From: Asterochloris sp. CNOR1
Lineage: Eukaryota; Chlorophyta; Trebouxiophyceae; Trebouxiales; Trebouxiaceae
Reading direction: 5' to 3'
NCBI GenBank assembly: GCA_963969365.1
Contig: OZ017763.1
Span: 434,001-498,000 of the forward strand
Length of the DNA: 64,000 bases
The position numbers and the translations under genes are program-made. Each line of letters begins with the position of its first letter. Positions within the stretch are counted from its first letter, which is position 1. The notes under the pieces were generated by a model, which saw only the letters and a list, made by a program, of their open reading frames with translations, was not told where the DNA came from and made no database searches. Positions 1 through 13,200 of this stretch are shown here, piece by piece.

Positions 1-32
1 GTCATGCGCTCCTGAAGGCCCATTGCGCCATC

Positions 33-3000
33 TCAGAAAGCATGGAAGCTCATGAGGGGGTCCTCTCTCTTGCGGCCCCTGCCTCTTCCCCTCCCACGAC
101 CCCTTCCCCGCCGGCCGCCGCGCCCTGCCCGCTTCACAAAGGCTTTCCCGTGCTTCACCTACAGCCACAGGCTGGACACGTCAAGCCCATAGGCTTGCTG
201 AAGGGACCCAGGTCAAGGTCATGCCCGACCGCAGCTATGTGCCTGTTGGCATGCCGTATGGCAGCAGCATGGCACAGGCCAGCCCAGCGTACCTGATCCC
301 CAAGTCAGCACAAAAGCAGCAGACATGGGGTTGGAAATCAACAAAGTGAGGATGAACCAAGTCCTGCTGTTGGGCAATACCAATGCTGGCCAAAAGGGCT
401 GCTGCCCACTGCCTCAACTCGCCACTCTGCAGCAACACACTCTGTGCCTGCCAGTGGCTGCCAGGCTGCCCCTGGCTGCCACTGCCGCAACCACAGGGCG
501 CGAGTGCGGAGGCAGCTGACTGCTGAGCTCCGGCCTGTCCCCCTCACCTCACAGAGCGGTTGCAGGAGGCTGCTGCACACCACGCAGCCGACATGGTGCG
601 TCTCCCCGTCTGGCAGGGGGGATGCCCCTTTCTTGAAGTCCAGCACCAACAAACTTGAGCTGCACTCCTGCACAAAGAGGTATGCAGGGTGACTGCCAGT
701 AAACAACAGCTGGAGCCCAGCCTGAGGCTGCACTCCCTGTATGTGCAGGAAGGCAGGGCAGCTGGCACCACTCTGCACTGGGTGACAGTAGGTTTTGTAA
801 CCTGCTGCTGGGGGCAGCCACTTCAAGGCAACACCAGCAATTGATCTGAGACAGCGTGCCACATGGCATTGCATGCCACGCGAGCAAGTGTGATGGAAGT
901 TCAGCTTGTCTTGAGCATAGGTCAGACAGTTACAGAGCTGCCGTGCAGCACTCAAGCCCCTCCCAGCGGTCAAACTGTGACACAGCTCAATGAAAGCAGC
1001 CTGCACTGGCTCCACCAATACCTCGCATGTCTGCTTGCTGGATACTTTGGCACTGTGTAGGTCCTTCGGCAGGTAGATGAGGAAGCTGCAGTGGTTGCAA
1101 TCCAACCGCCACTTTGGCGCAGACACAGGGTCCAGCACCAGCATCCCCTCATCGCACTCTGGGCAGGACGACACCTGTGCAGCAGAGCCAGCAGAGCTAC
1201 AGCCCGCAGGTGGCGGCATACAGCATATCAACAGCCAGAACAGCTGTTTTGGGAGCTCCCCAGGCGGTCACCCAGAGCTCAGCAGACAACAGGGAGGCAG
1301 TGTACAAACCGCCACGGCTGCAACAGAGCAGCGCTCACCCCTTGTTTGAGCATGCTGTGCCTGCACACAGGGTGAGGGCACTGTGTGCAGGGCATGCCAG
1401 CCTTGCCCTCCCCACCAGCCTGCAGGGCAGTCCCATGCATGGATTCAGGACAGGTGAGCAAGCAAGGGTAAGTGAGGAGAGCGCAGTGAGGGTCTGCAGA
1501 GAAGCAGCTGCCAGCAAGGGGCCCAGGCATGGGGCTCGCTACAAGGAAAGCAAAGGGGCATGCTGGCTGGCCAGCTGCATAGACTGGGAACCCGGTGCAG
1601 GTAGACAGTCTTTGTGATGGAGGGGCACCATGGCAGAAGGACGGCCTTCCTGCCCAGAAGCCCTTTCAGGCATTGGGCGCACTGGCTGCAGTACACATGA
1701 GGCACATGAAGACATTGGAGGCTGTGCTGCAGGTGGGGTGCACAGCTGCTTTTGAACTACTGCCTGGCCCTTCGTGAACCCACCTTGACATTCTCAAAGG
1801 GTGGCTGGTTGAAACAGAAAGGGCCTGCAGGCAGGCAGCACTGTCTGCGCTGCCCATGCGCACTCCAGGAACTATGGCACCTGAGGACAGCACTCATGCA
1901 CTACTTGCACAAAGGCACAGCACCTAGGCAAAGCAATTGATGCTTCACTCACAGAACTGCAGTGCACCTGAGCAAAGAGGAATTTGCACCACTGGCAGAG
2001 AGGCACATGCAGCACTCACAGAAGGGGTAGGTCTTGCCATCTGCTCCGCCTGTCAAAGAGAACAGGAGGAGCTCATAGTTGTCCAGTGGGCAGACCAACC
2101 CTTTGTACAGCTTCACTGTTCCACCCTACAGAAGGCAGACAGGTGGCGTTTCACATTACTTCATTGACGTGTTGGCAGTGGGAGCCCGCTATGTAGCACA
2201 TGCGTGCAGAGATGAGCCTATTTGTCGTCTGCTCAGAGCTTCTGCCAGCATGGGGGCACCTGCTTGAAATAGGCAGGGTGAACTCACAATGAGCAGTTGG
2301 CATGCAGCTCTGTGGGTCCGCACGCCCCACATAAGGCTGAGTCCCACACAACCTTGAAAAAATCCACAGCAAGCTGAGGTGGCTGCCAGCAAGGCCTACC
2401 TGTGGAACCGCCAGTACCTCCTCGCATGAGGGACAGTACAGGCGAGATGGCCGCGCAGCAATGAATTTCAGGTAGCGGCTGCATTTGCCACACTTGCTCA
2501 TGACTTTGCCTGCAAGAGTGATGCTGTGGTTACCTAGATTGAGCTGGACAGCAATGGGGCCATTGAGTCTGAGTGTCACTTGAACGCCAGTCAGTTTTGA
2601 GTTCATCATAGCGCACAGCTGGTCATCAACGACTCAGTAGCCTAAAGGTATGACGCTGAGATTCATCCAGATGTCCTAAAACATCAGGCTTGTACTGCTG
2701 GTGAAGCAGCTGATCAGCGCACCAGCCAGGCAGCTGCAACGGTCTGTGGCAGAGTATGGCCTTGCACAATGCGAGCACGCACCACAGCACAAGGATGCGC
2801 ATCCCTCAGCACAGCTTCCAAGCATCTTTCTGGTCAGCCTCATCAACCCCACAGCAGCTCTCATGTGAAGAGGCGAGAGGGCAGAGTGGCTACTGACAGA
2901 GCGATGTTACGTGTAGGTCTGAAGGGTCACACCACCACTGTCACAGCAGCTCTCACCTGAGAGAGCGAGAAAGGCTGGAAATGGCCCCTAGTGGGCGGTA

Positions 3001-6000
3001 CATGCACGTGATATACAGGCCACAGCACCCGCACCACAGCAGCTCTCACCTGATGATGCCAGAGGAGAGAAGCTGGCCTCAAACAGGGCATCCATGCGCT
3101 GGATGTTGTTCACGAAGAACATGAACTTCTGCCTGAACTGGTCCAGCGTGTGCACGACCACAGAGTCCTTGTCAGCCTGGCCCTTGGCCACCAGGCCAAT
3201 CTGCTGCTCTACATGGCTGCGCACCTGCAGCAGGACAGTGAACAGCAAAGTCAGACTGCCAAGGGGCTCTTCCAGAACATTGTCTGGCGCACAGCATGGG
3301 TGTGCAGGAGCCCCACGCAGGGCTGGTGCCTCTGCTCACCTGAGGCTGGCAGAGCTCTGGATCGATGAGCTGGTAGCCTCTTACAAGAGTGATGCCCAGC
3401 TCTGTGGGCACTACTCGCCTGCCACCCTGGATGGAGACGTAGTTCCTCTCACAAATGTTGTTGATGTGGACCGGGATGGAGGCATCTGCAGCAGCATGGG
3501 CATAAGTTCTGCAGCGCCTGTGCAGCAGACCAAGGTCCACTGACGTGAATGGACGCAGAGGGTTTGGAGGCAGCATTGCAGCTGCTCAGATGACCCCAAA
3601 CAGCCGGTAGCCTTGATGGCATTTGGCTGCAGCAAGGGGTGCACAGCCTGCAGCTAGGACCTCAGACAAGAAGCAGGCAGCAAGGAGGGACTGGCCTTAT
3701 GCAACAGCACTGCTGACTGACCAGCTGGCAGGGTGGACAAGCAGTCTGGACAGCTAGCTCTTGAGTTGCATGCTCACCCTTTACAAGCACAGCAGCTCAC
3801 CTGTGCCGATTCCGTGCTTCTCCATGAGCCCAATCAGCTCTGACTCAGTCAGGTAGTCAGGAGGGCTGGTCTTGCCCTGCAGGGCTTGCAGACACATGCT
3901 CAGAAGCCAGCTTGAGCGAACAGGCAGTGAATCTAGCTACTCTCAATACGCCTGCACAAGGGCGCTGGCCCGCTGGCCATTTGGACCTCGATGACATTGT
4001 GATCTTCAGCTTTGATAGCTTGAATCTGCTGCGGTCGCGACACTGCAATGTAGCTCACCTGGTGCAGCTCTACCTCAGCAAGAGGCAGCACCTGCAGCAG
4101 ACCACCACAAAGTGTATGTTGGCTGGATGCAAAGCCACACAAGGTAAAGCAGCATGAGGCCGTGGAGAATTTGGGGGCATGCCTCTGAGCCCTTTGAGTG
4201 CAGCAGCTTTATCCAATTGGCAAAGCTGCTCACCTCTCCCTCTGCCAGTGGAGGCAGCGGTGCACCCTCAACAGCCTGCATAAGCCAGTAGCAGCACTCT
4301 GAGCGCAAAGTCAATATCTGGTTCAAGAGCCAGAGAGTGGCCAGCAGAGCAAGTACCATGCAGGTGCAGCATCAATTGCTGCACAGGGACGCAGTCACCT
4401 GCAGTGCCAAGTGTAGGTGGGCCCAGGAGCGCAGGTAGTAAAGGCCGGCTGGACCCAACAAGATTGGCCAAACTTTTGAATAATAGGAGTTGGGAGTGAA
4501 AGTCACCCAGCAACAGCCCACTGGCTCACCCTCCACGGCATGACTGCTGTGAAGCCGGGGCGCAAAGCCTGTGTGCCTGTGCAGGTGAAGGTCTCACCCC
4601 CACAGGTCAGAGTGGCCTTTGTTCTCCTGAAGACGCAGTCTGGACTGATGGAGCCCAGGAAGTGCCTCACCACATAGTCATAGATGCGCCAGCTGTCACC
4701 TGCATGGAGACAAAAGGCTGACACCCCAGATTGCGCCCAACTAGCATTGGGACTTACATGCTACCAGATCCATGTGGCCTGTGGCCACAGGTCCACAGAG
4801 TGCGGGCAGGCGCACCTGCCTTCAGATAGAGTGAAGTCGCTCCTGACTATGCTGAGAAAAGGGACTAGGGTGCCAAATCAAAACTCACCAGGAATGTCAG
4901 CCTCGGTGGCTGCAGCCACTGGCGTGATAGGTGGATGGTCTCCAACGTCGCTGCCTCCCTGCACTTCAGCAAAGACCTGAAGCATTCAGGCCTCATGCCA
5001 GCATGGCAGTATGCCGGGCAATCCCACAGGCTGCCTTGGCCAGGCTTGGCTACTACAGCGGCTTGGGGCAGAACAGCAGGCAGCTGCAAATTTGCTTGCT
5101 GGCTGCCTCAGCAGGATAGTATGGCTGTGTTGTCTTCAGGACTTTGAAAAGCTCACTTCAGCAATGGCCATGACATTTGCCCACAGGTGACCATTGTTGT
5201 GGTGGGTTCAGAGGAGCGTGTTCGTCATGAACACCAAGGCAGCAAGAAGAGCTTACCTTGGGGGTTGTAAAACCCTCGCTCAGGAGCGCCCCTGCATACT
5301 GCCCCCAGATGGGATGGCGCCGCTGCTCCACCAGCACCTCTTGGAAGTCAAACCCTTGAGGGTAAGCAGAGCTCTCAGTCCTGCAGTCCAGTGAGCCTGC
5401 TCAGACCAGAGAGCAGCATTGGGCAGAGCCAAATGCTTGAAAGCAGCAGTGATGATGCAGGGACTAGGGCTGACACGATTTGCTCTCTGCATAGCATCGT
5501 GTCAGAATGAGGTGCACACAGGGGCACTGGGCATGGGACAGGGCACAATGCAGTGCATCAGCGGCCTTGCAGCCCAGCCTCGAGATGCTGCGCTTTTTCC
5601 AGCTCGGGGTTAGGGCGCCTTTTGCCTACCTGGGGTAGCTGAGGTAGCCTGAGGTGTACAGACGCTCTGCCAGCTGCACACAGGGACGCATATAGTCATG
5701 ATGCTGGTGCGAGTGCACTTCAACTCAATAGAGCACAGCAAGCAGCTGGCCCCCATGCGTAAGCAGTGCGGGCACATGGCCTGACTGGGCATGTGACAGC
5801 AGAAGACAACTGCATCTGATGCCGAGCACGAGTTGTCCTTCTAGCAGTGGCCCTGTGGATGCATGTCATGCAGGTTTGCGGTCCGTGGTGCAAGGCGCTT
5901 CTTGAACAGAGGCATGTAGCTTGCAGGGGAATTAGATGTGCCTGTGGGTGAACCAATAGATGTGTAGAACCAAATGCTTGCCAGAGAACTGCTGCTGACC

Positions 6001-9000
6001 CATGTGCAGGACCCCAGCCCAGGCATGACAATGCAACTGTGAGAAGCCCACATGTCAGGAGCCCGCATGGCAGCAGCCATGTCAGACTGGAAGCTGAGTC
6101 CTGAGCGGCCTGCAAGTCAGAAGCTGTCGCTGATCTTCATGCTCTGCACATGACAGATACCCAGCAACAATGAAGCTGCTTTGACTAGTGTGCAGCAGAG
6201 CCTGGCAGGCACAGGCAGGGCCTGGAGTCGTCCTGAGCAGCCTGCACATCAGCAATTGCTGCTGACCTGCATTGCATGTGCGGGGCCTAACCCCAGAGAT
6301 GATGATGCAATCTTGAGGAGCTCCACCGTGTTCAGGCCATGGGGACGCTGCCGCCGATCCTCTTTCTCTGTCACGCTGACAACCTGCACCACAAGAGACA
6401 TGCTTGGTACCAACAGGCAGGGCTGTTATGGCATCAGCTCAGTCGCATGTTCTCAAGCAGCCCAGCAGCCTCAACATTGGCGCATCACACTGACAAGCTG
6501 GTTCAAGAGACATCAAGTAGGCCACAGGGACTTCCAGCCATGTGAAAGGTTGGCTGCCACACAGCAGGATTCCATACCGGCACATCATACACCCTTGCCC
6601 CGCCAAATTGGGAGGGGAGTTGTGACGATTTGACCTGGTCTGCTGCTCCTACAGCACACTGAGCAATGCTCATCTCAGCCCAGCCGTCCTGTGCCTCTCT
6701 AGACTGCTTTGAGCTGCAGCATGTCATGGCTTGCTGCCCATGCAGCAGCACTCCCGGACTTTGCTGAGCAATGCCCACATCAGATGCAGTAGGAAACACT
6801 CCACCACTGCATTGTTGTCCCATGACCAGGTTCACCCTGCCTTGCCGCGCTTCCAAAACACCGTACTGACACAGCTGGGGAGTGCCCCACCTGTAGCCTT
6901 GCATCCCCCCAACATGCCCTCATGGTCACCCCAGCCTGCCGCCTGTCCAGCACCACTTTCCCAGACAGCTGGTCAGCATCACTGGACCACCTCACATCCA
7001 GCCAACACGTTTATGTCAACGCGGTCCCAGCCTCACCTTGGCATGCCGACCATCCAGCACCACCTTCTGGAACAGCTGGGCAATGCCCACATCAAACAGC
7101 CTGCCCCGCTCCCACTCCAGGTCCAAGGGCTGGCCAGCCTTCTTCAGGTGGGGCCGCACCACCCAGAAGGGCTCAGGTTGAAAGCCCTGCAAGCACGGGC
7201 ACTCAGCTTCAGCGCTGCTGGAAAACAGCTCGCCTTCGGGTGGGCTACCCATGAGAGCTTTGGCTGGAAGCTCTGCACAGCGCGGGCCTCTCGTGTAAGC
7301 TTCTCTTTGTGATGTGGTCAGTGTTTATGAGGAGGCAGTATGACCCAGTGGCGATCCGGCTGGAAGCCATGCACTGCATCTCTGTTCTTGGTCTCCACCA
7401 CATGGCTCACCTGTATTTTCTGACACAGCAACAATCCAGCTGGAAGCCATGCACTGCATCTCTGTTCTTGGTCTCCGCCACCTGCCTCACCTGTATCTTC
7501 TGATGGCGCTCCACGGTGAAGTAGAGCGTGGGAGTCTGGCAGGGGCCGTAGCTTACAACAGAGGCATCCAAGTTGCCATACTTTCCCTGCAGCAGCAGGG
7601 CTGCGAGTAGACGCCATGCACAGCCCTGCACTCTGTGATGATCAAGGCACCCTCAGGCAGCAGCCAATGTGACTCAGAGTCATGTAGGCCGCACTCAGGC
7701 AACAGCCAGGCTAGACAGGGCTTTCAAAGAGAGATAAGGCGGCTGAGCATGCTGCACCCCACAAGCTGCTTACCCGCCCTCATTTCTGGCACGTAAGGCA
7801 AGGTAAACCCTGGAAATAGCAATTTTGATATTCGTAGTTGCACACAACCGCCATGCAGACACAATGCGCTGTTGAGCTTGCCTGCACCAAACAGGGGCAT
7901 ATACAGAGCCAGGCGGCAGCTGGCAGGAACAGGAAACAAGCTGATGTCCTGCAGACCTGAAAGTACCGCGTTTGGTAGCGGGTGAAGGCCACGCCGACCT
8001 TCAGGTCCAGCTCCTGCCGTGCATCCACTGCCAGAGCTTCGTTCTTGTTGGGCTCCCCCAGGTTGGCCTGCACTACGGCATGCAGTCTCAGTGGCATGGC
8101 ACACCGACTAGACCTGTCTGCAGAGCTCTTTTCAGCTTGACTGCACAGACAGAGGCAGGTTCAGGGGGTTCTTTGCGCCCCACAGGCAGTTTGCAGTTTG
8201 GAGAACAGCAGCACAGTCAGAGAGACTCACCATGGCTCCCCGGATGCCTGGGGCAGTGATGGCTGAGAAGCGTGCCCTGAAAACCTGCTGCCGGTCCACT
8301 TTCCTCATCCACTTCACGGTGTTCTCCATCACCTGCAGCATCATGTTTGGTTCTCTCAAGAAGTATTCAAACAGGCTGCTTGGTAAGAACTGGAGCAACC
8401 ATCTTCCCAGAGGTTGCAGCAGGGTCACATAAGGTGGCAGACAAGCCTGGAACGTCCAGCCTGAGTCCTGGCTGAGACGCAGCCAGAAGGCAGGCCGCAG
8501 CATGTGAACATGATCATTTTGGTGCCCACCATCCAGCATGCCCAATGCATGCCATGGGTTCAGCCGTGGTCAAAATTCTTAACTCCCTGACCAGTGAGAC
8601 TACCCAAGAGTCCAGAGCAACCAGAGCCACAGCCCTTACCTCAAAGCAGATGTTTTCCCCTTCGCGATCACAGTCCAGCCACAGCACCAGATAGTCACAG
8701 CCCTTGGCCTCGCTTTGCAGGTGTCGGCACACATGCGCCTGCAAGTCAGCACGCAGCAGTTGTCATGTTTTGGGCAGGGTGTGAATGCACAAGCAGATGA
8801 TCAAGCAGGTGCTGGCAAGCAGAGGCATGCAAACCAGCACAGCAGGTGGCCATGTGGTGATCAGTCAGACAAGGTCTCATGACACTACACTGGTGGTTAG
8901 ATTGCTGCTGGCGGAAGGGACGCTGGCTACTACCCGTGCAGTGCTATGCAGCGGCAGTTCTGCAAATCCGTCCAGGCTCTTGCATTGCAACAGGCAGTGG

Positions 9001-10010
9001 TGCCAAGCACTGCCCACTCAAGCAGGGAGTGCAAGCCATGGCTTGACCAGCCCGTCAAACAAAGTCTCCGGAAAGCCAGACTGCACGCCTCAATGCAGCA
9101 CCGTGAGGCAGCAGTCCCTGCCTGCACCAGCGCTGCAGTCCTGACCTTGGGGTTAGCCTCTGCCTTGAGGGTGGGGGCATCAAACAGAGTGACAGGGTCA
9201 GTGGTTTGCCAGGACTGGTACTTGGCGGGGAAGTCAATGCTGCAGCACATGAATGCGTGAGCTGGTTCAGTGGAGCAGTGGAGTTACAAGGCATGCTTGA
9301 CAGCACGTGGCTGGGCTTTCAAAGCTGCATTTGACTCAAATGAACCTGTGAGTCACAAGGCAGATGCTCAGGGTAGTGTGGCAGGGCAGGTGTTGCTGCA
9401 GCACAACACCCACAAAGTGAGCCTTTGCTGCAACAAGATGGCTCAAGAGGCAGCTGAGCAGAAAACCCAGTGCTGCATCGCATCAACAGCTGTTGGACAT
9501 CATGGAGCTAGCTGTGACCAGGCAGTCAAAGCTCAGCACGGCAGCCACACGCAGAGCTTTGCCCATAGTCAGCATGTGTTGGCTGGCGTGGCAGGCTGCT
9601 TGTCTGTTGCAGGCAGAGCCCCTGCTGCAAGTTGCATAGTGCAACTGATTACCTGAGTACATGCCCTATGACTGAGGTCATCCGAAAATGGGCAGGTCTG
9701 CCCTGAAAGGTTCCCTCGTACTCATGCACATCCAGTGCTCCTCTGTGTGAGTGCATCTGCAGCCAGACAGCTGGATCACTGCTTGCTTGCAGCATGCAGA
9801 AGCGACGATCCCCATTGCGACAGTCTAGCAAAGCTTAAAGCATTGCTGGTGTCATCTTTCTTAGTGCAGAGGTGATGCTTATATTCTGCCAATCCGGCCA
9901 GCTTGAGCTGGAGAAAAGTACCAACTCACATGGCCGTTGGACAAAATGCCTGCAATGGAGGCAGCCAGCGACGGCTTTTCTGCCACCATGAGCACTGTTA
10001 CCGGCGCCAT
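33..10010 (-). CDS. TOP3B: DNA topoisomerase III beta (type IA), multi-exon
   Basis: Type IA topoisomerase that passes single strands of DNA, and in animals RNA, through a transient tyrosine-linked break. Exon 1 (9930-10010) encodes [15 protein letters not shown], the family's N-terminal TOPRIM start. Later exons give [15 protein letters not shown], the TOPRIM acidic motif [15 protein letters not shown] (about 8650-8700), [23 protein letters not shown], and the active-site region GYLSYPR joined to [12 protein letters not shown] (about 5628-5690 and 5290-5390). Then come [25 protein letters not shown] and [11 protein letters not shown]. The C-terminal half carries several Cys-pair zinc motifs (CGKC..CPSC near 2430-2500; CPEC..CNHC near 1080-1170). 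The last exon (33-158) is an Arg-Gly tail followed by [12 protein letters not shown] and a stop. Domain order matches animal TOP3B, not TOP3A. Not every exon boundary was resolved. The exon near 7016-7186 is flanked by decayed copies of itself. Confidence 0.96.
6640..7505 (-). repeat. TOP3B: Tandem copies of a TOP3B exon and its splice junctions
   Basis: The exon encoding [18 protein letters not shown] begins at 7186 on the minus strand. Similar exon-head sequences occur upstream at about 7271 ([14 protein letters not shown]), 7368 ([14 protein letters not shown]) and 7448 (GFQLDCCCV), spaced 80-97 bases. The 80-base unit covering 7360-7430 and 7440-7505 is nearly identical between copies. 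It includes the tail and donor of the preceding exon (real donor at 7490/7491, copy at 7410/7411). Downstream of the exon, at about 6640-7000, weaker copies of its tail ([18 protein letters not shown]) appear as [12 protein letters not shown] and [17 protein letters not shown]. The copies contain stops and frame changes and read as intronic decay products. Confidence 0.8.
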
Positions 10011-10256
10011 GCTGACTGCCTGGGCCAGCCCCAACTCCTATACTACTTGCATACTGTTTGGGAAGGTGTCCAAGAAAACTTCACTGCTCAAATTTGAGCC
10101 CCATGAATCTTCTGCGTCCAGCCTTTGCATGCATGGGTCTGGGGCGAGAGGATTCGATGGTTGAAGAAAGCAAGTGGTGCAGCCGCATCAGACAGGCCCA
10201 GGGCGCTTTAGGACAGCATGCCTTTGCTGCATTGTGCGTAGCAGCCTGATCTGAGG
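10011..10256. promoter_or_regulatory. Short divergent promoter between TOP3B and CARNMT1
   Basis: The two start codons face away from each other across about 246 bases, so this interval must hold both 5' UTRs and probably a shared bidirectional promoter. I see no convincing TATA box or named operator. The role is inferred from gene geometry only. Confidence 0.5.
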
Positions 10257-13200
10257 ATGACCGAGGGACATGTGCATGCTAACGGGGAGCTCTGCGGCAG
10301 AATGCACAGCCACGATCAGGGCAGGCCTCCCACCATCACCAATGCTGGAGGCCCTGCTGGCACATCAAATGTGGGAACAGGAGGCATGCCAGAAAGACCT
10401 TCTACAACACATATGGCGCAAAGCGATGCAAGTCAGATGGCACTTGGTGAATCAGACGCAGAGCAGGCAGCAAGGGAGGAACGTGAGGCGCTTGGCAAGT
10501 GAGCTCTGCCATGATGAGGCATTGGGCGATCTTGTCAGCCTGGAGGCTATGCTGCACATGCCTGAGTGGGCCTTCTTCCTGCCAAGCATGTGCTTGCAGA
10601 GCTCACTTTCAGCTCTCCTGTTCCCACACTGGGCGTCACTGGAATTCACTGTACGCTGAAAAGCATGAAAGGTGCTTCGGGACACTTGCCTGACCCAGGG
10701 GCCCCTGCCGTGCTGATGCTGGGGGAGCACAAAGCAAGCAAGGCAGAGCTCAAAGTGATGTAAGACCCTCACAGAGAAGGGTTCTGTCTGCAGGATTGCG
10801 CATGCTTTCCGAGGGTACAAGACAGACGCAGACTGGGAAGTGACACGATGGGAGTCCAACTATCTGCGCCTGACTCAGCGGCACAAGTGAGTCCTGCCAT
10901 CTCAGCAACATGAGCCCACTGCTGAATAACAGGTGCAACATGCCTGCAGTGCAGCACAGATGTGTTTCGCAGGCCGACGTGCACCCTGCCGGGTTTCCAA
11001 TTGCCCTTCTTAGAAGAACATGCTTATAAGGCCCTGACTTGGGCAAATTTTCCTAGAGATGCTGTATGGCGTAGCTTGCAAAGGCATGAGCGAGCATGGA
11101 CCCTGTCCTGCCAGAGGGGTAGTCTCGCGATAGCATCCACTGGCGATTGCAACTGGCTAGGGGTTTCACCCTATGGGCGGGCTGGAGCCCAGGCATACCG
11201 CAGGCGTGCTGTCAAACAAGCAAGCACCTGCTCCTGTTTCTGCCGCAGCAGTGACCTGCCTGAAGCTGCCTAGTGCCTACTAGTTCCTGGTAGGCACCAT
11301 TGCCGAGTTGTGCTGCTGGAAAGGCGGCTGCTGCATCCCCAGAGGAGATTGCTGCATCCCCATGGCCGCTGCATCCGCATGGAGGCTGCTGCATCCTCAG
11401 AGGAGGCTGCTGCATCCCCACCGGCTGCTGCATCCCCACAGAGGCTGCTGCATCCTCATGGAGGCTGCAGCCTGAAGGGAGCCAGCAAGTGCATGTCCAG
11501 CAGGGACTCTTGCCAAACTGAAGTGTCACAGAAGTGGATTGGTTGAGTTGGTCTCCCTGGCCAGATGGTCAGTGGCCTGCCTTCCAGCGGCAAAGTAACA
11601 GCTCCCCATACTGCAGAGCATTTGCAAGCCACGCTGTCTGATCGCATGTCTGCACGTGGCTGCCTGAGCAGCCGGTCTAGCATGCTTTTGCAGAGGAGAT
11701 GGCTGCTGACAAGTCTCACCCTGTGCATGCCTGCTCACGGGGATCCTGTTTGCCATGAATGTGGGGCAGCTTGCACAGCATCTACCTGCCGGCAACGTGG
11801 GACAAGCCAAGCATTGCATGTCACCCTGTGCACACCTCGCACATGCCCTGCCTGCAGACGGCTGGTGCCCAAGCAGCCGGCAAAGCTGAAGGCGGCACGG
11901 GAAGCCATCCAGAGCAACCACCTCTTCTTCAAAAGCATGCTGGGCTCATTTGACGATGATGGGCGCACCCCAGAACACCTGTCAGTGGCCAATGCAGCGG
12001 CCAGCGAATGGGGCCAGGCGCATCCTGAGGTTCACCCAGGAGACATCGAGAAAGTCAGGTGGGCACAGCTGCTGGGCGGGAAGCTGCTTGCAAACCACAT
12101 GTGTGGCCGGTCTTTTGAGCATGTTGACTGTGTGGCAGACGCTGTGGCCGGCAAGAGGTGACAGGCACATGCTGATGTGCAAGTGGGGACGCTGAGAAGA
12201 TTAGGTGGGCATAAGGTTCTCGCGTGGGAGCTGCCTGACCCTTGGCGAGTGGGGCAGGGCACACCCAGAGGTGCACGCTGGAGTTATGGAGACTGTCAGA
12301 GGGGCAGAGCTGCTTAGCAGGAGAGCCGCTCAGAACCCTGCCTGTTGGTGACAGATGAAATTGCAGGTGAGTGAGGCCAGGAGCACCCACAGGTGCATCC
12401 CAGCGAGACACTCCGGTGTGAAAGACGATTGGCTACATCTACTCTGCAGCAATGCAGGCAACACCCCCAATGCCTCCCTTTGTTGTGCACCATGTACAAG
12501 TACATGCTCAGGAGCCTCGAAGAGGATTGATCGGCAAGCAGAGCCCCAGAGGTGCAGCCAACCTCACAGCACAGCAGCAGGTCTGACTACTGCACCCGTC
12601 CGAACCACTTCTGCCCCACCTGCAGGTATGTGCTGAAAAACCTGATGAGAGACTGGTCAGCCGATGGCGCCCCCGAGCGCACGCAGTCCTATGGGCGCAT
12701 CATCAAGGAGCTCTCCAAGCGCTACGAGGGGTGGCAGGACCCACAGCATCCGCCCAGGGTACTGGTGCCCGGTGAGTCACGTCACTTCCCCCGCACAGCA
12801 GGATCAGAGGCAGCCGAGGTGCCGCACAAGGTTCAGGGATCCTGCTGTCTGCATGCTGGAGTGCTGCCAGGGGTTGGTGGGACCCTCAAAATCCCCCTTG
12901 AGCCAGGAGGAGCCCTGCAGGGCTTTGTCAGGGAGGCTGCAAGAGTGATACGACCTCGCAGTCTCCCCAGGGATGGCAGAGCCATCTCGCAGGCTTCAGG
13001 CCGCCACCATGAGCACCTTTGTTTTGGGGGCATGATGGGTTGTCATACTGGCGCCCGTTCCTGGATCGAGCATGCCCCCCAAGATCACGGTGCAACAGCG
13101 CTCGAGCACAGGGCAGCCAGCCCAACAAGCCAAAGGTGCCACGCCTTCTCCCACACCCCCTTGCTTGTAGGGCCTGGGCTTGGGCATCTAAACCCCACAC

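Noticed and set aside
338-1231. A 297-codon open frame on the minus strand
   Set aside because: Its two ends encode real TOP3B zinc-finger pieces, but the middle is intron read-through. The frame is not one exon.
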